A DNA stretch of 64,000 nucleotides from the NCBI RefSeq assembly GCF_002029255.1, contig NZ_MZGT01000005.1:62001-126000 (forward strand), given 5' to 3'. Positions 19,032-27,348 of the stretch are shown in pieces (the stretch's first letter is position 1; each line of letters begins with the position of its first letter). The position numbers and the translations under genes were made by a program. This DNA is from Clostridium chromiireducens (GTDB lineage Bacteria > Bacillota > Clostridia > Clostridiales > Clostridiaceae). The notes below the pieces were generated by a model. The model ran no database searches and was not told the origin of the DNA. It worked only from the letters and a program-made list of their open reading frames with translations.

Positions 19032-20735
19032 TTAAGCTTCCATAAACATCTTCATATCATCTTCTACATTAGTAATTCCACCAATTCCGAAGTTATCTAC
19101 TAATACTTTAGCAACATTTGGTGAAAGGAATGCTGGAAGTGTTGGTCCTAAGTGAATGTTTTTAACGCCTAAGTGTAATAATGATAATAATACTATTACA
19201 GCTTTTTGTTCATACCAAGCTATGTTATATGATATAGGCAATTCATTTACACTCTTTAATCCGAATACTTCTTGAAGCTTTAGTGCTATTACAACTAATG
19301 AATATGAGTCATTACATTGTCCTGCATCTAATACTCTTGGGATTCCACCAATATCACCTAAGTTTAATTTGTTGTATTTATATTTTGCACAACCTGCAGT
19401 TAAGATAACTGTATCTTTTGGTAATTTTTCTGCAAATTCTGTGTAGTAGTTTCTTGATTTAGCTCTTCCATCACAACCTGCCATTACAAAGAATCTCTTT
19501 ATAGCACCAGATTTAACTGCATCTACCACCTTATCTGCTAAAGCTAAAACTTGGTTATGAGCAAATCCACCAACTATTTGTCCTTTTTCTATTTCTGTAG
19601 GAGCTTTACATTTCTTGGCCATTGCTATAACTTTAGAGAAATCTTTTGTCCCATCAGCCTTAGCTTCTATATGAGCACATCCAGGCATTCCTGTAGCACC
19701 TGTTGTAAATAATCTGTTCTTATAAGAATCCTTTGGTATAACTATACAGTTAGTAGTCATAAGGATTACTCCATTGAAGCTTTCAAATTCTTCTTTTTGT
19801 TTCCACCATGCATTACCATAGTTTCCTGCAAAATGACTATATTTTTTAAATTTTGGATAGTATTGTCCGGCAAGCATTTCTCCGTGAGTATAAACATCTA
19901 CTCCAGTTCCTTCTGTTTGCTCTAGTAACATTTCTAAGTCTCTTAAGTCATGTCCTGAAATTAATATTCCTGGATTAGTTCTAACTCCGATATCTACTGT
20001 TGTTATTTCTGGATGTCCATAACTTTCAGTATTCGCTTTATCAAGTAATGCCATACCATCTACACCAAATTTACCTGCTTCTAATGCTAAAGCTACATAG
20101 TCATCAACAGTTAAAGAATCATCTATTGTAGCAGCTAATGCTTTCGCCATAAATGCGTGAACTTCTTCGTTGTTATATTTTAAGTTCATAGCATGCTTCA
20201 TGTAAGCAGATAATCCTTTTAATCCATAAGTTATAAGCTCTCTTAAACTTCTAATATCTTCATTTTCAGTTGCAAGAACTCCAACTTTTTCAGCTTTTGC
20301 ATCAAATTCTATTGTATTGTCAGCTGTCCAAGTAGCAGCTTCTGGCATTATCATCTCTGTAGTTTGCATACCAAAGATTTTTTTGAAGAAACCACCAGTT
20401 ACTTTTACTTCTCCAACAACTCCACCTGCGATAATGACTTTAGCTTTTAATTCTTCTCTTATTTTCAAAGTATCTTTTACTCTATCTAAAATAGAATCTC
20501 TATCAAAGTTTGCATTTGTAATTGTTGTAAATAAATTTTCTGTTATATATTTATCAACTTTAGCGTCAGTAACTCCAACTTTTCTTCCTTCGTTACTTAC
20601 TATAGCTAATCCTTTAGTTACATATATTAATAAGTCTTGAGCCTTTGCTACGTGTTCATCTTTACCACAAACCCCTACTTTAGTGCATCCCTTGCACCCA
20701 GCAGTTTCTTGACATTGATAACAAAACATTGACAT
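19032..20735 (-). CDS. hcp: Hydroxylamine reductase (hybrid-cluster protein)
   Basis: A 567-residue iron-sulfur protein. The N-terminal cysteine motif [13 protein letters not shown] (residues 5-17) holds the cubane cluster, and later motifs [24 protein letters not shown] and [13 protein letters not shown] supply ligands for the hybrid cluster. Family members reduce hydroxylamine or handle nitric oxide during nitrosative stress. A GGGGGA box precedes the ATG. Two GTAAC-N4-GTTAC boxes upstream suggest control by a CRP/FNR-family protein such as HcpR. Confidence 0.95.
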   Translation of the reverse strand: MSMFCYQCQETAGCKGCTKVGVCGKDEHVAKAQDLLIYVTKGLAIVSNEGRKVGVTDAKVDKYITENLFTTITNANFDRDSILDRVKDTLKIREELKAKVIIAGGVVGEVKVTGGFFKKIFGMQTTEMIMPEAATWTADNTIEFDAKAEKVGVLATENEDIRSLRELITYGLKGLSAYMKHAMNLKYNNEEVHAFMAKALAATIDDSLTVDDYVALALEAGKFGVDGMALLDKANTESYGHPEITTVDIGVRTNPGILISGHDLRDLEMLLEQTEGTGVDVYTHGEMLAGQYYPKFKKYSHFAGNYGNAWWKQKEEFESFNGVILMTTNCIVIPKDSYKNRLFTTGATGMPGCAHIEAKADGTKDFSKVIAMAKKCKAPTEIEKGQIVGGFAHNQVLALADKVVDAVKSGAIKRFFVMAGCDGRAKSRNYYTEFAEKLPKDTVILTAGCAKYKYNKLNLGDIGGIPRVLDAGQCNDSYSLVVIALKLQEVFGLKSVNELPISYNIAWYEQKAVIVLLSLLHLGVKNIHLGPTLPAFLSPNVAKVLVDNFGIGGITNVEDDMKMFMEA

Positions 20736-20838
20736 ATTATGTCCCCCTATTTCTACTTTTATATAATATTTAAAATTTCTCTTTATTATTTCTCATCTTC
20801 GACAATTTAGAGTTTACTACATTCTCTTTCTTTGCTCT

Positions 20839-20852
20839 GTAACATACGTTAC
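20839..20852. promoter_or_regulatory. Inverted repeat GTAAC-N4-GTTAC, box 1 upstream of hcp
   Basis: GTAACATACGTTAC, about 104 bp before the hcp start. The same 5-bp arms and spacing recur at 20932-20945, and both copies are preceded by CT or T and followed by an A-rich end. CRP/FNR-family operators have this form; HcpR is the expected regulator of hcp. Confidence 0.5.
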
Positions 20853-20931
20853 TAACTTAGAATTAATTTTTTATTTTCTATGTCAGCTCCTTGCCACGGT
20901 TATATATTACTAAAATACTCTGCTTAAATCT

Positions 20932-20945
20932 GTAACAATGGTTAC
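20932..20945. promoter_or_regulatory. Inverted repeat GTAAC-N4-GTTAC, box 2 upstream of hcp
   Basis: GTAACAATGGTTAC, 93 bp from the first copy and about 197 bp before the hcp start. It is close to the par-operon terminator. Confidence 0.45.
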
Positions 20946-20967
20946 CAAATTTCAAAAAATAGTATAA

Positions 20968-21000
20968 AGAAAAGAACAGGCAAATAAATCACCTGTTCTA
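20968..21000 (-). terminator. Terminator of the parM-parR operon
   Basis: Minus-strand hairpin with arms AGAACAGG and CCTGTTCT and loop of 11 nt, followed by TTTTCTTTAT. It begins at the parR stop codon. Confidence 0.8.
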
Positions 21001-21273
21001 CCATTGTAATAACCTATCTATTTCGTTCTCTTGATCACTATCTATTGTTACAACATGTTCCTTTTTATCTATCGCTATTTCCTCAGATATATTGCTAGCT
21101 GTATCATCAGTAGAACTTTTTATAGATGGAGTAATTATATTTCCTCTCATTTTTTCAGCTATTAATATAGTTATATATGCAGAAAAATCTAAACCTAGGG
21201 AACTTGCTTCTTTGGATGCAAAGTCTTTGATGTGTGGAGATAACGTAATTGTAGTTTTTACTTTCTTAGACAT
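20998..21273 (-). CDS. ParR-like DNA-binding protein (ribbon-helix-helix type)
   Basis: A 91-residue protein whose first 45 residues look like a ribbon-helix-helix (KVKTTITLSPHIKDFASKEA), followed by an acidic tail (about 50-91). It overlaps the upstream actin gene by 8 bp. In plasmid type-II partition systems the small protein binds centromere repeats and links them to the ParM filament; that role is inferred from position and fold. A terminator overlaps its stop codon. Confidence 0.7.
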   Translation of the reverse strand: MSKKVKTTITLSPHIKDFASKEASSLGLDFSAYITILIAEKMRGNIITPSIKSSTDDTASNISEEIAIDKKEHVVTIDSDQENEIDRLLQW

Positions 21274-22159
21274 TTTTACTCTTACCTATTATGTCATATG
21301 TCTTAACATTTATCATTTGAGCATCATCAAGAACTCTATATTCACCCAAATAGTTTTTAAGTAGTAAAGCTCCTCCACCTATAAAAACAAATCTCGAGTA
21401 TTTTGACTGCTCTGGAAATGCCTGCTTTATAGCATTTATTATTTCTCCCGCCCTAAGACTCAATACATTATCTATGTCCTTACTTACATCCACTTCTTTG
21501 CCTTCTACAAATATAGTTTTATCTGCAATTATCTGCTCCGCCTTCATGCGATTAGAATAATTCACACCATACTTCGATAATTCTTGAAGGAGAATATCAT
21601 AAGTAGGATTTACGCCTAAAGGGTATGTTCTTCCTTCCTTAAACTGACCATTGCTCATATATGCTATGTCTAGTGTACCACCACCTATATCTATTACTAA
21701 TGTATCCCTCTCAACCAACGATTTATCATATAAAAACAATCCGGCTGACTGAGGAAAGACAACTACTTTAGTAATAGTGAAACTTCTATTCTCTCCGTTA
21801 AGCTTCATAAATACTCGCCTATTTTCAAGAGCCTTTATCAAAGAACTCTTTTGCTCCGCAAAAAACTGAGCAGGAAGTCCGGTTATAATCCTCACATTAT
21901 TATCTATTGTAGACGTCATAGTCGCTGCTATAGCTGTATATAAACAGATATGAAAAATTACATCCTTATCTCTAGAGTGATCTGTACTTGTAAATCCATC
22001 ATCATTACCAATTAAATATGTTTTATTATTATACTCTACAGTATATTTAGCAGTTTCTAACTCATGAACTTTTTCTTTTACTGTAGACGAAAAAGAACCT
22101 TCTATACTGTGTCCGATAAAGTTTGTTGTATTATACCCTATATCTGCACTAATTCTCAT
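21266..22159 (-). CDS. ParM/StbA-like actin ATPase
   Basis: A 297-residue bacterial actin homologue. The phosphate-1 loop is ADIGYNTTNF (residues 4-13), the phosphate-2 loop is LVIDIGGGTLDIAYM (about 153-167) and the adenosine loop is FVFIGGGALLLKNYL (about 259-273). Such filaments push plasmid copies apart. It forms a two-gene operon with the ParR-like protein, with paired repeats at 22200-22320 directly upstream. It sits in a chromosomal context outside the att-bounded island, so it is probably a remnant of an integrated plasmid or satellite. Confidence 0.85.
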   Translation of the reverse strand: MRISADIGYNTTNFIGHSIEGSFSSTVKEKVHELETAKYTVEYNNKTYLIGNDDGFTSTDHSRDKDVIFHICLYTAIAATMTSTIDNNVRIITGLPAQFFAEQKSSLIKALENRRVFMKLNGENRSFTITKVVVFPQSAGLFLYDKSLVERDTLVIDIGGGTLDIAYMSNGQFKEGRTYPLGVNPTYDILLQELSKYGVNYSNRMKAEQIIADKTIFVEGKEVDVSKDIDNVLSLRAGEIINAIKQAFPEQSKYSRFVFIGGGALLLKNYLGEYRVLDDAQMINVKTYDIIGKSKNV

Positions 22160-22203
22160 TTTTTTATCCTCCCTTTTCTTTTATATTCTATCAGAATATT
22201 TTT

Positions 22204-22320
22204 GTATGGCGTTTATACAATTGTTTCCTTAAACATCATCTATCAAGTCAAATATGTGTTTTTATTATTCTTTTATCCGTCACTCCTATGGTACTTATAC
22301 CACTGTTGCCTTATAAGAGT
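22204..22320 (-). repeat. Operator/centromere-like repeat pair A (upstream of parM)
   Basis: Two copies of an element with plus-strand consensus TATGGnnnTTATACCA followed by a CCTTA block about 10 nt on. The TTATAC cores lie at 22213 and 22295, 82 bp apart. The pair occupies the parM promoter region. Related pairs lie at 22836-22940 and 28590-28700. They probably bind the ParR-like or RHH protein. Confidence 0.6.
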
Positions 22321-22389
22321 AATATTAATATTTGTCACAATTGTATATATTGTACTGCTTGTACAATATCGTGTACAAAAAAACTCCTA

Positions 22390-22590
22390 TTATTCCTGTA
22401 TGTTTTTAAAATCTAACCCTAGGTCTAAACCTATATCCCCCTTCAGTTCTAATATCTCTGATTTATTTATAGATTTCATCATATTAAATAGCATAAATTC
22501 TGTAATAGTCATTCCCTGTTTTCGTGCCATTCTTTTTATAGCCAATTTCTGTTCTGTTGTAACCCTAAGCATTATCGTTGCATCCTTCAT
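22390..22590 (-). CDS. Ribbon-helix-helix (CopG-like) protein
   Basis: A 66-residue protein with the RHH core ATIMLRVTTEQKLAIKRMA and helix GMTITEFMLFNMM (residues 4-40), then an acidic tail. The ATG is preceded by an AGGAGG box. It lies upstream of the parM-parR pair on the same strand, with repeat pair A between them and pair B further upstream, so it is a candidate regulator that binds these repeats. Confidence 0.72.
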   Translation of the reverse strand: MKDATIMLRVTTEQKLAIKRMARKQGMTITEFMLFNMMKSINKSEILELKGDIGLDLGLDFKNIQE

Positions 22591-23090
22591 CCTATACCTC
22601 CTAATCTAAATAACGTATATAATGTAATAACGATTTATACATTGTATACATTATCACACTTTGCTTACATAATTTGTAAAATGTTAACACAAATATAATG
22701 AAATCTTTCGACTTCTTTCGAACTTGTTGATTACTAGGAATAGTTACTAGCACTTCTAAGCTTCCTAATTCGTTTATTTCCTATAGATTTCAATCCAAAA
22801 TATTTAAATCGTATATTCTATTTGAATTACTTTTTATGGTGTTTATACGTCTGATCATTTATAAATTATTATTTTAGACCAAAAATTTTTTTTAATATTC
22901 TTCTGTGAACTCTTTATATGTTATTTATACCATCAGTCCCTTATGTAAATTTACTAAATACTTTTTATGCTGTTAATAGTTTTTTATTTTGTATTTTTTA
23001 TTATCTATACATTCTATACAACTTAACAAATTGAAAATTCCAATTTAACAGAATAAAAGTATCAAAATTAGAATTATTGCAGGAATTCTT
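22591..23090. other. AT-rich gap containing repeat pair B
   Basis: No ORF is supported here. It holds the second pair of operator-like repeats and a weaker similar word near 22965-22980 (TTTTTATGCTGTTAATAG). The rest is very AT-rich and otherwise featureless. Confidence 0.6.
22834..22945 (-). repeat. Operator/centromere-like repeat pair B (upstream of the RHH gene)
   Basis: Two copies of the same element as pair A with TTATAC cores at 22843 and 22925, again 82 bp apart. The first reads TTTATGGTGTTTATAC, the second TATATGTTATTTATACCA with the downstream block CCCTTATG. It lies 250 bp upstream of the RHH gene. Confidence 0.55.
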
Positions 23091-23226
23091 ATGGCAAGTA
23101 TGTTTATATCTGCAACTGCAGTACTTACGTCAACAACAAGCAAGGTCATATGGCGATAATAAAGGGAACTTTAAAACTGTTCTTGATAATTTAGTAACAG
23201 CCGGAATAATACTAAATAAAATTTAA
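23091..23226 (+). pseudogene. Remnant of a small exported-protein gene, frameshifted
   Basis: From the ATG at 23091 the reading MASMFISATAVLTSTTSK looks like the end of a signal peptide and then stops (TAA at 23157). One nucleotide out of frame the reading continues YGDNKGNFKTVLDNLVTAG and ends at 23226, just before a good plus-strand terminator. Codons for a hydrophobic stretch also extend upstream of the ATG to about 23052. I read this as a decayed gene; the family is not recognised. Confidence 0.4.
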
Positions 23227-23240
23227 AAACACGATAATTT

Positions 23241-23283
23241 GGGTGTCAGATACAAGAAAATGTAATCTGACACCCTTTCTATT
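23241..23283 (+). terminator. Strong plus-strand terminator after the gene remnant
   Basis: Perfect 11-bp arms GGGTGTCAGAT and ATCTGACACCC with a 13-nt loop, followed by TTTCTATTTT. Its presence supports a former gene upstream on this strand. Confidence 0.85.
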
Positions 23284-23497
23284 TTCTCTTATGCCGTTTC
23301 ATTAAATTGATAATATCGTATAATATCAGTTTTATTTCTTTGGAAAGTAGCTTTTAGGGATTAACCACTTAAGAACCCGTACATTATTAAATTTATATAG
23401 CAAAAACGTATTTCCTATAAGATCTAAAATGCAGTAAATATTCTATCATTTTTATCACCTATTTCTTACACACTCTAATACTTTTGGATTATACATC

Positions 23498-23530
23498 AAA
23501 AAAGAGTTATAAGAAACTCTTATAACTCTT
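23498..23530 (-). terminator. Terminator after the zinc-ribbon gene
   Basis: Minus-strand hairpin with perfect 12-bp arms (23502-23513 and 23519-23530) and a 5-nt loop, followed by six T. Confidence 0.88.
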
Positions 23531-23543
23531 AAAATAATCAAAA

Positions 23544-23699
23544 CTATCTTCTGTTATTTTGTTGCTTTCTAGCTCTTCTACAATCTGGACATCTTACTGG
23601 TTCGTTATCGAATCCTTTTTCTTTGTAGAATTCTTGTTCTCCAGTTGTGAAAACAAATTCATTTCCACAATCTTTGCATACTAAAGTCTTATCTTGCAT
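23544..23699 (-). CDS. Small zinc-ribbon protein
   Basis: A 51-residue protein with two CxxC knuckles, CKDCGNEF (residues 8-15) and CPDCRRARK (37-45), as in the short zinc-ribbon proteins common in Clostridium genomes. The basic tail RRARKQQNNRR may contact nucleic acid. The ATG is preceded by AGGAGG 6-9 nt upstream, and a clear terminator follows. Function is not established. Confidence 0.85.
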   Translation of the reverse strand: MQDKTLVCKDCGNEFVFTTGEQEFYKEKGFDNEPVRCPDCRRARKQQNNRR

Positions 23700-24114
23700 A
23701 TTAAATTCCTCCTTCTAAATTAAAGATTAATATCGATTCATATAATTCTCTAAAAGGAGAAATGCATATGTCTTTAAAAAACCTTTTTTTATTACAAAAC
23801 TTATTATAACAGCTTTCATTTTAAATATCAAGCTTTATTTTCACTAATATTTATATTGCTATTATTTAATGGTCTTAATTTATGAATGGTTAAAAATTAT
23901 AAGAAAAGATTGTAAGATAACTCTCAATATAATACATCACAAATAGTGCTTTAAACATTCATAAATTTATTGTAGTATACACTATATTTTACTTAAAGTA
24001 TAGTGCTTTGGCAAATTATATGATTATATAATTTAGAACATTCTAACTAGCAATAAAATCAGGTTTAATTGTTACATGCAATTATTAACATTAATAGGCG
24101 CAAAACAGAAATGA

Positions 24115-24151
24115 AAAAGATGACTCAACCCTAATGATTAAGTCATCTTTT
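24115..24151 (-). terminator. Terminator left of attL, probably the original tRNA-Arg terminator
   Basis: Minus-strand hairpin with 11-bp arms AAAAGATGACT and AGTCATCTTTT, followed by TTCATTTC. It ends 8 bp from the 18-bp tRNA-end copy at 24160, the same layout as the terminator beside the intact tRNA-Arg. Before integration it would have ended the tRNA transcript. Confidence 0.75.
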
Positions 24152-24159
24152 AATATATA

Positions 24160-24177
24160 ATGGTACTCCCAGCGGGA
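24160..24177 (-). repeat. attL: copy of the tRNA-Arg 3' end
   Basis: The 18 bases ATGGTACTCCCAGCGGGA are identical to 43384-43401, which form the 3' end of the tRNA-Arg gene including CCA. Identity ends on both sides. This marks the left edge of the integrated island. Confidence 0.85.
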
Positions 24178-24381
24178 TACCGCTCATATATTTATTCACT
24201 TTTATTCAATTGCGTCCATATACTCAAAGCTTGCTATTTTACTGCATTTAAATACATACTCATATATACTAAATCCAACTTAATTTTAGTATGATATTTA
24301 CAATGTGTCCCCTTAGTGTCCCTCTTGCAATCAAAAAATATTTTTTTTTACTATAAAATTTTTATAATTTAATAGATAATA

Positions 24382-24463
24382 TGTACTAACTGTACTAACT
24401 AAGTTATATCAATATACTAATCACCTTTCTGTATGTACTAACTATGTACTTTGTTGTACTAAA
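24382..24463 (+). repeat. TGTACTAAC direct repeats near attL
   Basis: Three exact TGTACTAAC words (24382, 24391, 24434) and two variants (24445 TGTACTTTG, 24455 TGTACTAAA) lie 205-285 bp inside attL. Related words (AGTACAAAGTACA at 43141, TAGTACACTAAATT near 43208) flank the integrase end. These could be arm-type integrase or excisionase sites. Confidence 0.5.
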
Positions 24464-24665
24464 TTAAGTTTTAATTTAAACTACCTCTTAAATAATTTAA
24501 CTAGCTAACCCTTATTTATTATACTTTTTTTCAATTATCCAACACCACAATGCCCTAATAGCATACAAAAGATCTGTATAATGAAATTCCCAAAAAAACA
24601 CACAAGTAAAAACTATTTTTAGTAAATAATAAGATTATTAATATTAATTTAGGTAGGGCATAAAA

Positions 24666-25487
24666 ATGTATATCGTATATATTCACACTAATAAGATAAA
24701 TAATAAGAAATATTGTGGGATTACAAATAATATTCAAAGAAGATGGCGTCATAATGGAATAGCATATAAGCCATATAAAGGTAAACTTTCAAGTAGGCGT
24801 TTTTGGAATGCAATTTGTATATATTCATTTAATAATTTCAAGCATGAAGTATTATTTGATGATCTCACATTTGAAGAAGCATGTATAAAAGAAATAGAAA
24901 TAATTAAAAATCTTAATTTAGCAGATGAGAAATATGGATACAATATGAATTTAGGTGGAAATGGAGGTATAATATATAAAGATCACCCCAAAGGCATGTT
25001 AGGTAAAAAACATACTGAAACGTGGAGAATAGAGCATTCAAAAGCAATGACAGGAGAAAACAATCCATTCTATAACAAACGTCATGAGTTTCACCCCAAA
25101 GGCATGTTAGGTAAAAAACATACTGAAGAAACTAGATATAAAATAGGTTGTTTTAATAGGGGGAAAAGATTCAGCATTGAAACTAGAGAAAAAATAGCTA
25201 TTGCTAATAAGGGTAAAACTTTAAGTTCTAAAACCAAAAATAAAATTAGTATTGCAAATAAAGGGAGATTTAAAGGTGGCAAAAATCCAGCATCTATAAA
25301 AGTAAAAGTTACCTTCCCAAATGGAATTGTAACAGAGTACCAATGCATAGAAGATTTATATAACGATTTAAAAATCTCAACGACTTTATATTATAAATTG
25401 CGGAATTTAAATACACCATATATCCCAAAAGGAAGATCATTAAATTTATATGCACACTTAAAAGGTATATTAATCAATACCATATAG
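24666..25487 (+). CDS. GIY-YIG endonuclease with NUMOD3-like repeats
   Basis: A 273-residue free-standing nuclease. The catalytic module covers about residues 1-90 (MYIVYIHTNKINNKKYCGIT, with the YI-YCGIT form of GIY-YIG, and RRWRHNG). The rest holds short DNA-contact repeats: HPKGMLGKKHTE occurs twice and further KIAIANKGKT-type repeats follow (about 170-210). A 37-bp block is exactly duplicated at 24983 and 25091. No intron or intein is visible around it, so it looks like a selfish homing nuclease in the island's left end. The preceding 490 bp hold only the TGTACTAAC repeats. Confidence 0.85.
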   Translation: MYIVYIHTNKINNKKYCGITNNIQRRWRHNGIAYKPYKGKLSSRRFWNAICIYSFNNFKHEVLFDDLTFEEACIKEIEIIKNLNLADEKYGYNMNLGGNGGIIYKDHPKGMLGKKHTETWRIEHSKAMTGENNPFYNKRHEFHPKGMLGKKHTEETRYKIGCFNRGKRFSIETREKIAIANKGKTLSSKTKNKISIANKGRFKGGKNPASIKVKVTFPNGIVTEYQCIEDLYNDLKISTTLYYKLRNLNTPYIPKGRSLNLYAHLKGILINTI

Positions 25488-25992
25488 GATATAATAAGTA
25501 AAAACTAAAATTTGTCATTATAATCGTACTTTTATACTAAAGAATATTATGCACTCTGTAATTTACACAAATATCCTATACAATTATTTCTAAAAATTCA
25601 TTTCGGGAAAAATTTGCGTTTAAAATATGGGCTTGTGGTGTCAGCAAAATTCAAAAATGGTAAAAAAATAGGGGGGGGATCAAATAATTATTGATTTATC
25701 CAGCCCCTATATGCTTTTAATTGTTCCTAATATCCCCGATTCCTATAATAATTATATTACTTAAATTCATAGAATAACAACACCAACGACTTCTGGATTC
25801 AATGCCATCCAGTCTACTTATATATTAATATAGTCTTAATCCCGCTTGTTTACTCGCTTCATTGTCTATAATAAATTGCCATTGTTCTATTAATTTTATT
25901 CTATTGGTTGTAGTAGCGGTTGTAGTACAACCTTATCCCTCTTATATTTTATATAATATATATTTTTTAATACCAATTACTATAAAAAAATA

Positions 25993-26098
25993 TTAACCTC
26001 ATTAACCTAATATCCTTTAAAACGAGTAATATCAATGTTCTTAATAGGTTAGATTTTCATTCTAAAATCTTAACCTTGGTTAATAAAAAATTTAACCT
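25993..26098. repeat. TTAACCT repeat cluster
   Basis: TTAACCT at 25993, 26002, 26070 and 26092 and the reverse form at 26046 and 26078, all in 106 bp of AT-rich DNA. The arrangement resembles replication iterons or multiple operator sites, but no replication gene is adjacent, and chance is not excluded in such AT-rich sequence. Confidence 0.35.
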
Positions 26099-26549
26099 TA
26101 TTATATATCATTAATCAAACTTAGTTTAATGAAAAATTAATACTTAGATTATGGATTATAGCAGACGCTTGGTCGTTAAGTTGATATTTCTACTATTGTA
26201 TTCTGTATTAATATTGAACTTCACATATATTATTATATTTATTAAATTTTTATACCGAGAACTCCAGGAACAAGCGAGTTCTAATTATTTAATCTTCAAT
26301 ATAACTCAATCCGTGTTATAATGTCATTCTTGTTTTAATTTATTTTTAACAATATTGTTTTATATTATTCTATGAGGGGTAAAATTATTTTACCTCTCTT
26401 TTTTTATTGAGCATATTTATTAATATAAATTAAATATTAAATGTATTTGTCTACTTGTCTTCTGATACTTAAACTTAGTATTATCAGTGGTTTGTTGTAG
26501 ACAAAAGTTATTTTTAAAAACCATCTACATTTGTCTACTAAAATTTAAA

Positions 26550-26578
26550 AAGGTATTCACCCTGTAGATGAATACCTT
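26550..26578 (-). terminator. Terminator next to the decayed third att copy
   Basis: Minus-strand hairpin with perfect 10-bp arms AAGGTATTCA and TGAATACCTT, then TTTAAATTTT. It stands 45 bp left of the att-like copy at 26623, echoing the terminator-att order at 24115/24160 and 43341/43384. Confidence 0.7.
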
Positions 26579-26622
26579 CATATTATTAATGTATATTTTT
26601 TATTAAATCAACTTATTTTTTT

Positions 26623-26640
26623 ATAGTACTCCCATCGGGT
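26623..26640 (-). repeat. Decayed third copy of the tRNA-Arg att sequence
   Basis: ATAGTACTCCCATCGGGT matches the 18-bp att core at 15 of 18 positions. With the terminator beside it, it looks like the junction between two elements integrated in tandem. Confidence 0.55.
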
Positions 26641-26817
26641 AAAATATCGATTGTCTTATAAGATTCAGCAATATAATTTCATATCTTATAAAACCTTTAT
26701 AAATCATAATCTATACACTTTTGAGTATTTTATAATTTTTTATTATTTTTTGCTTTTGAAAATAAAATAGTACAATTTCAAGTAATATTAGTTATAACAT
26801 ATCTCTTTTATTTTAAT

Positions 26818-27336
26818 CTATTTTCGTACAAATCGCTTTACTATTGTTTTTAAATAATAGTTTAAACTTGAACTTTTATTTAAATTGCATTGTTCACAAA
26901 GCAGTTGATAATTATCTTTTAATTCATCTCCAACCATTTTAAACGGTACAATGTGATCTATACAAGAATTTACTATATTAATTCTACAATGACACATTTC
27001 ACATTTATATTCTTGCTCTAATAACAAAGCTCTTTTTTCTTCATCATTTAATTTTTTTCTTATATCATTTTTTCTTAAATATGCAATTATTAATGAAGAT
27101 ATATATTCATAATCACAATCCTGTAATTTCATAGTTATAATGTTTTCTATTAATTCTCTAAGTATAACATTTGTATCACCTCTTCTTAATTTGTTCTTTA
27201 ATATTTCCTTATTGCTTTCTCTTTCTAGATGGTTGTATATCTCTTCAAAAATAGATAATAGAATCATATTTAACACTATTTCTTTAACACTATCTTCTTT
27301 TATATCATTATTAATTAATAATTTATCTAAGTTCAT
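26818..27336 (-). CDS. HNH endonuclease
   Basis: A 172-residue protein: a helical N-terminal half without known match and a C-terminal HNH nuclease (about 115-165) with CEMCHCR, the metal-binding core SCIDHIVPF and the second knuckle CEQCNLNKS. It starts 12 bp after the DGQHR gene on the same strand, so the two form an operon. The target is unknown; partners of DGQHR proteins are often involved in DNA modification or restriction. Confidence 0.78.
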   Translation of the reverse strand: MNLDKLLINNDIKEDSVKEIVLNMILLSIFEEIYNHLERESNKEILKNKLRRGDTNVILRELIENIITMKLQDCDYEYISSLIIAYLRKNDIRKKLNDEEKRALLLEQEYKCEMCHCRINIVNSCIDHIVPFKMVGDELKDNYQLLCEQCNLNKSSSLNYYLKTIVKRFVRK

Positions 27337-27348
27337 ATTGCTTCCCTG

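Larger units (their letters stand above)
25488..26817. other. 1.3-kb AT-rich non-coding stretch
   Basis: No coding region can be supported. It contains a run of eight G at about 25671-25678, six copies of TTAACCT in either orientation between 25993 and 26098, the terminator at 26550-26578 and the decayed att copy at 26623. It may be the eroded part of an older element. Confidence 0.6.
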
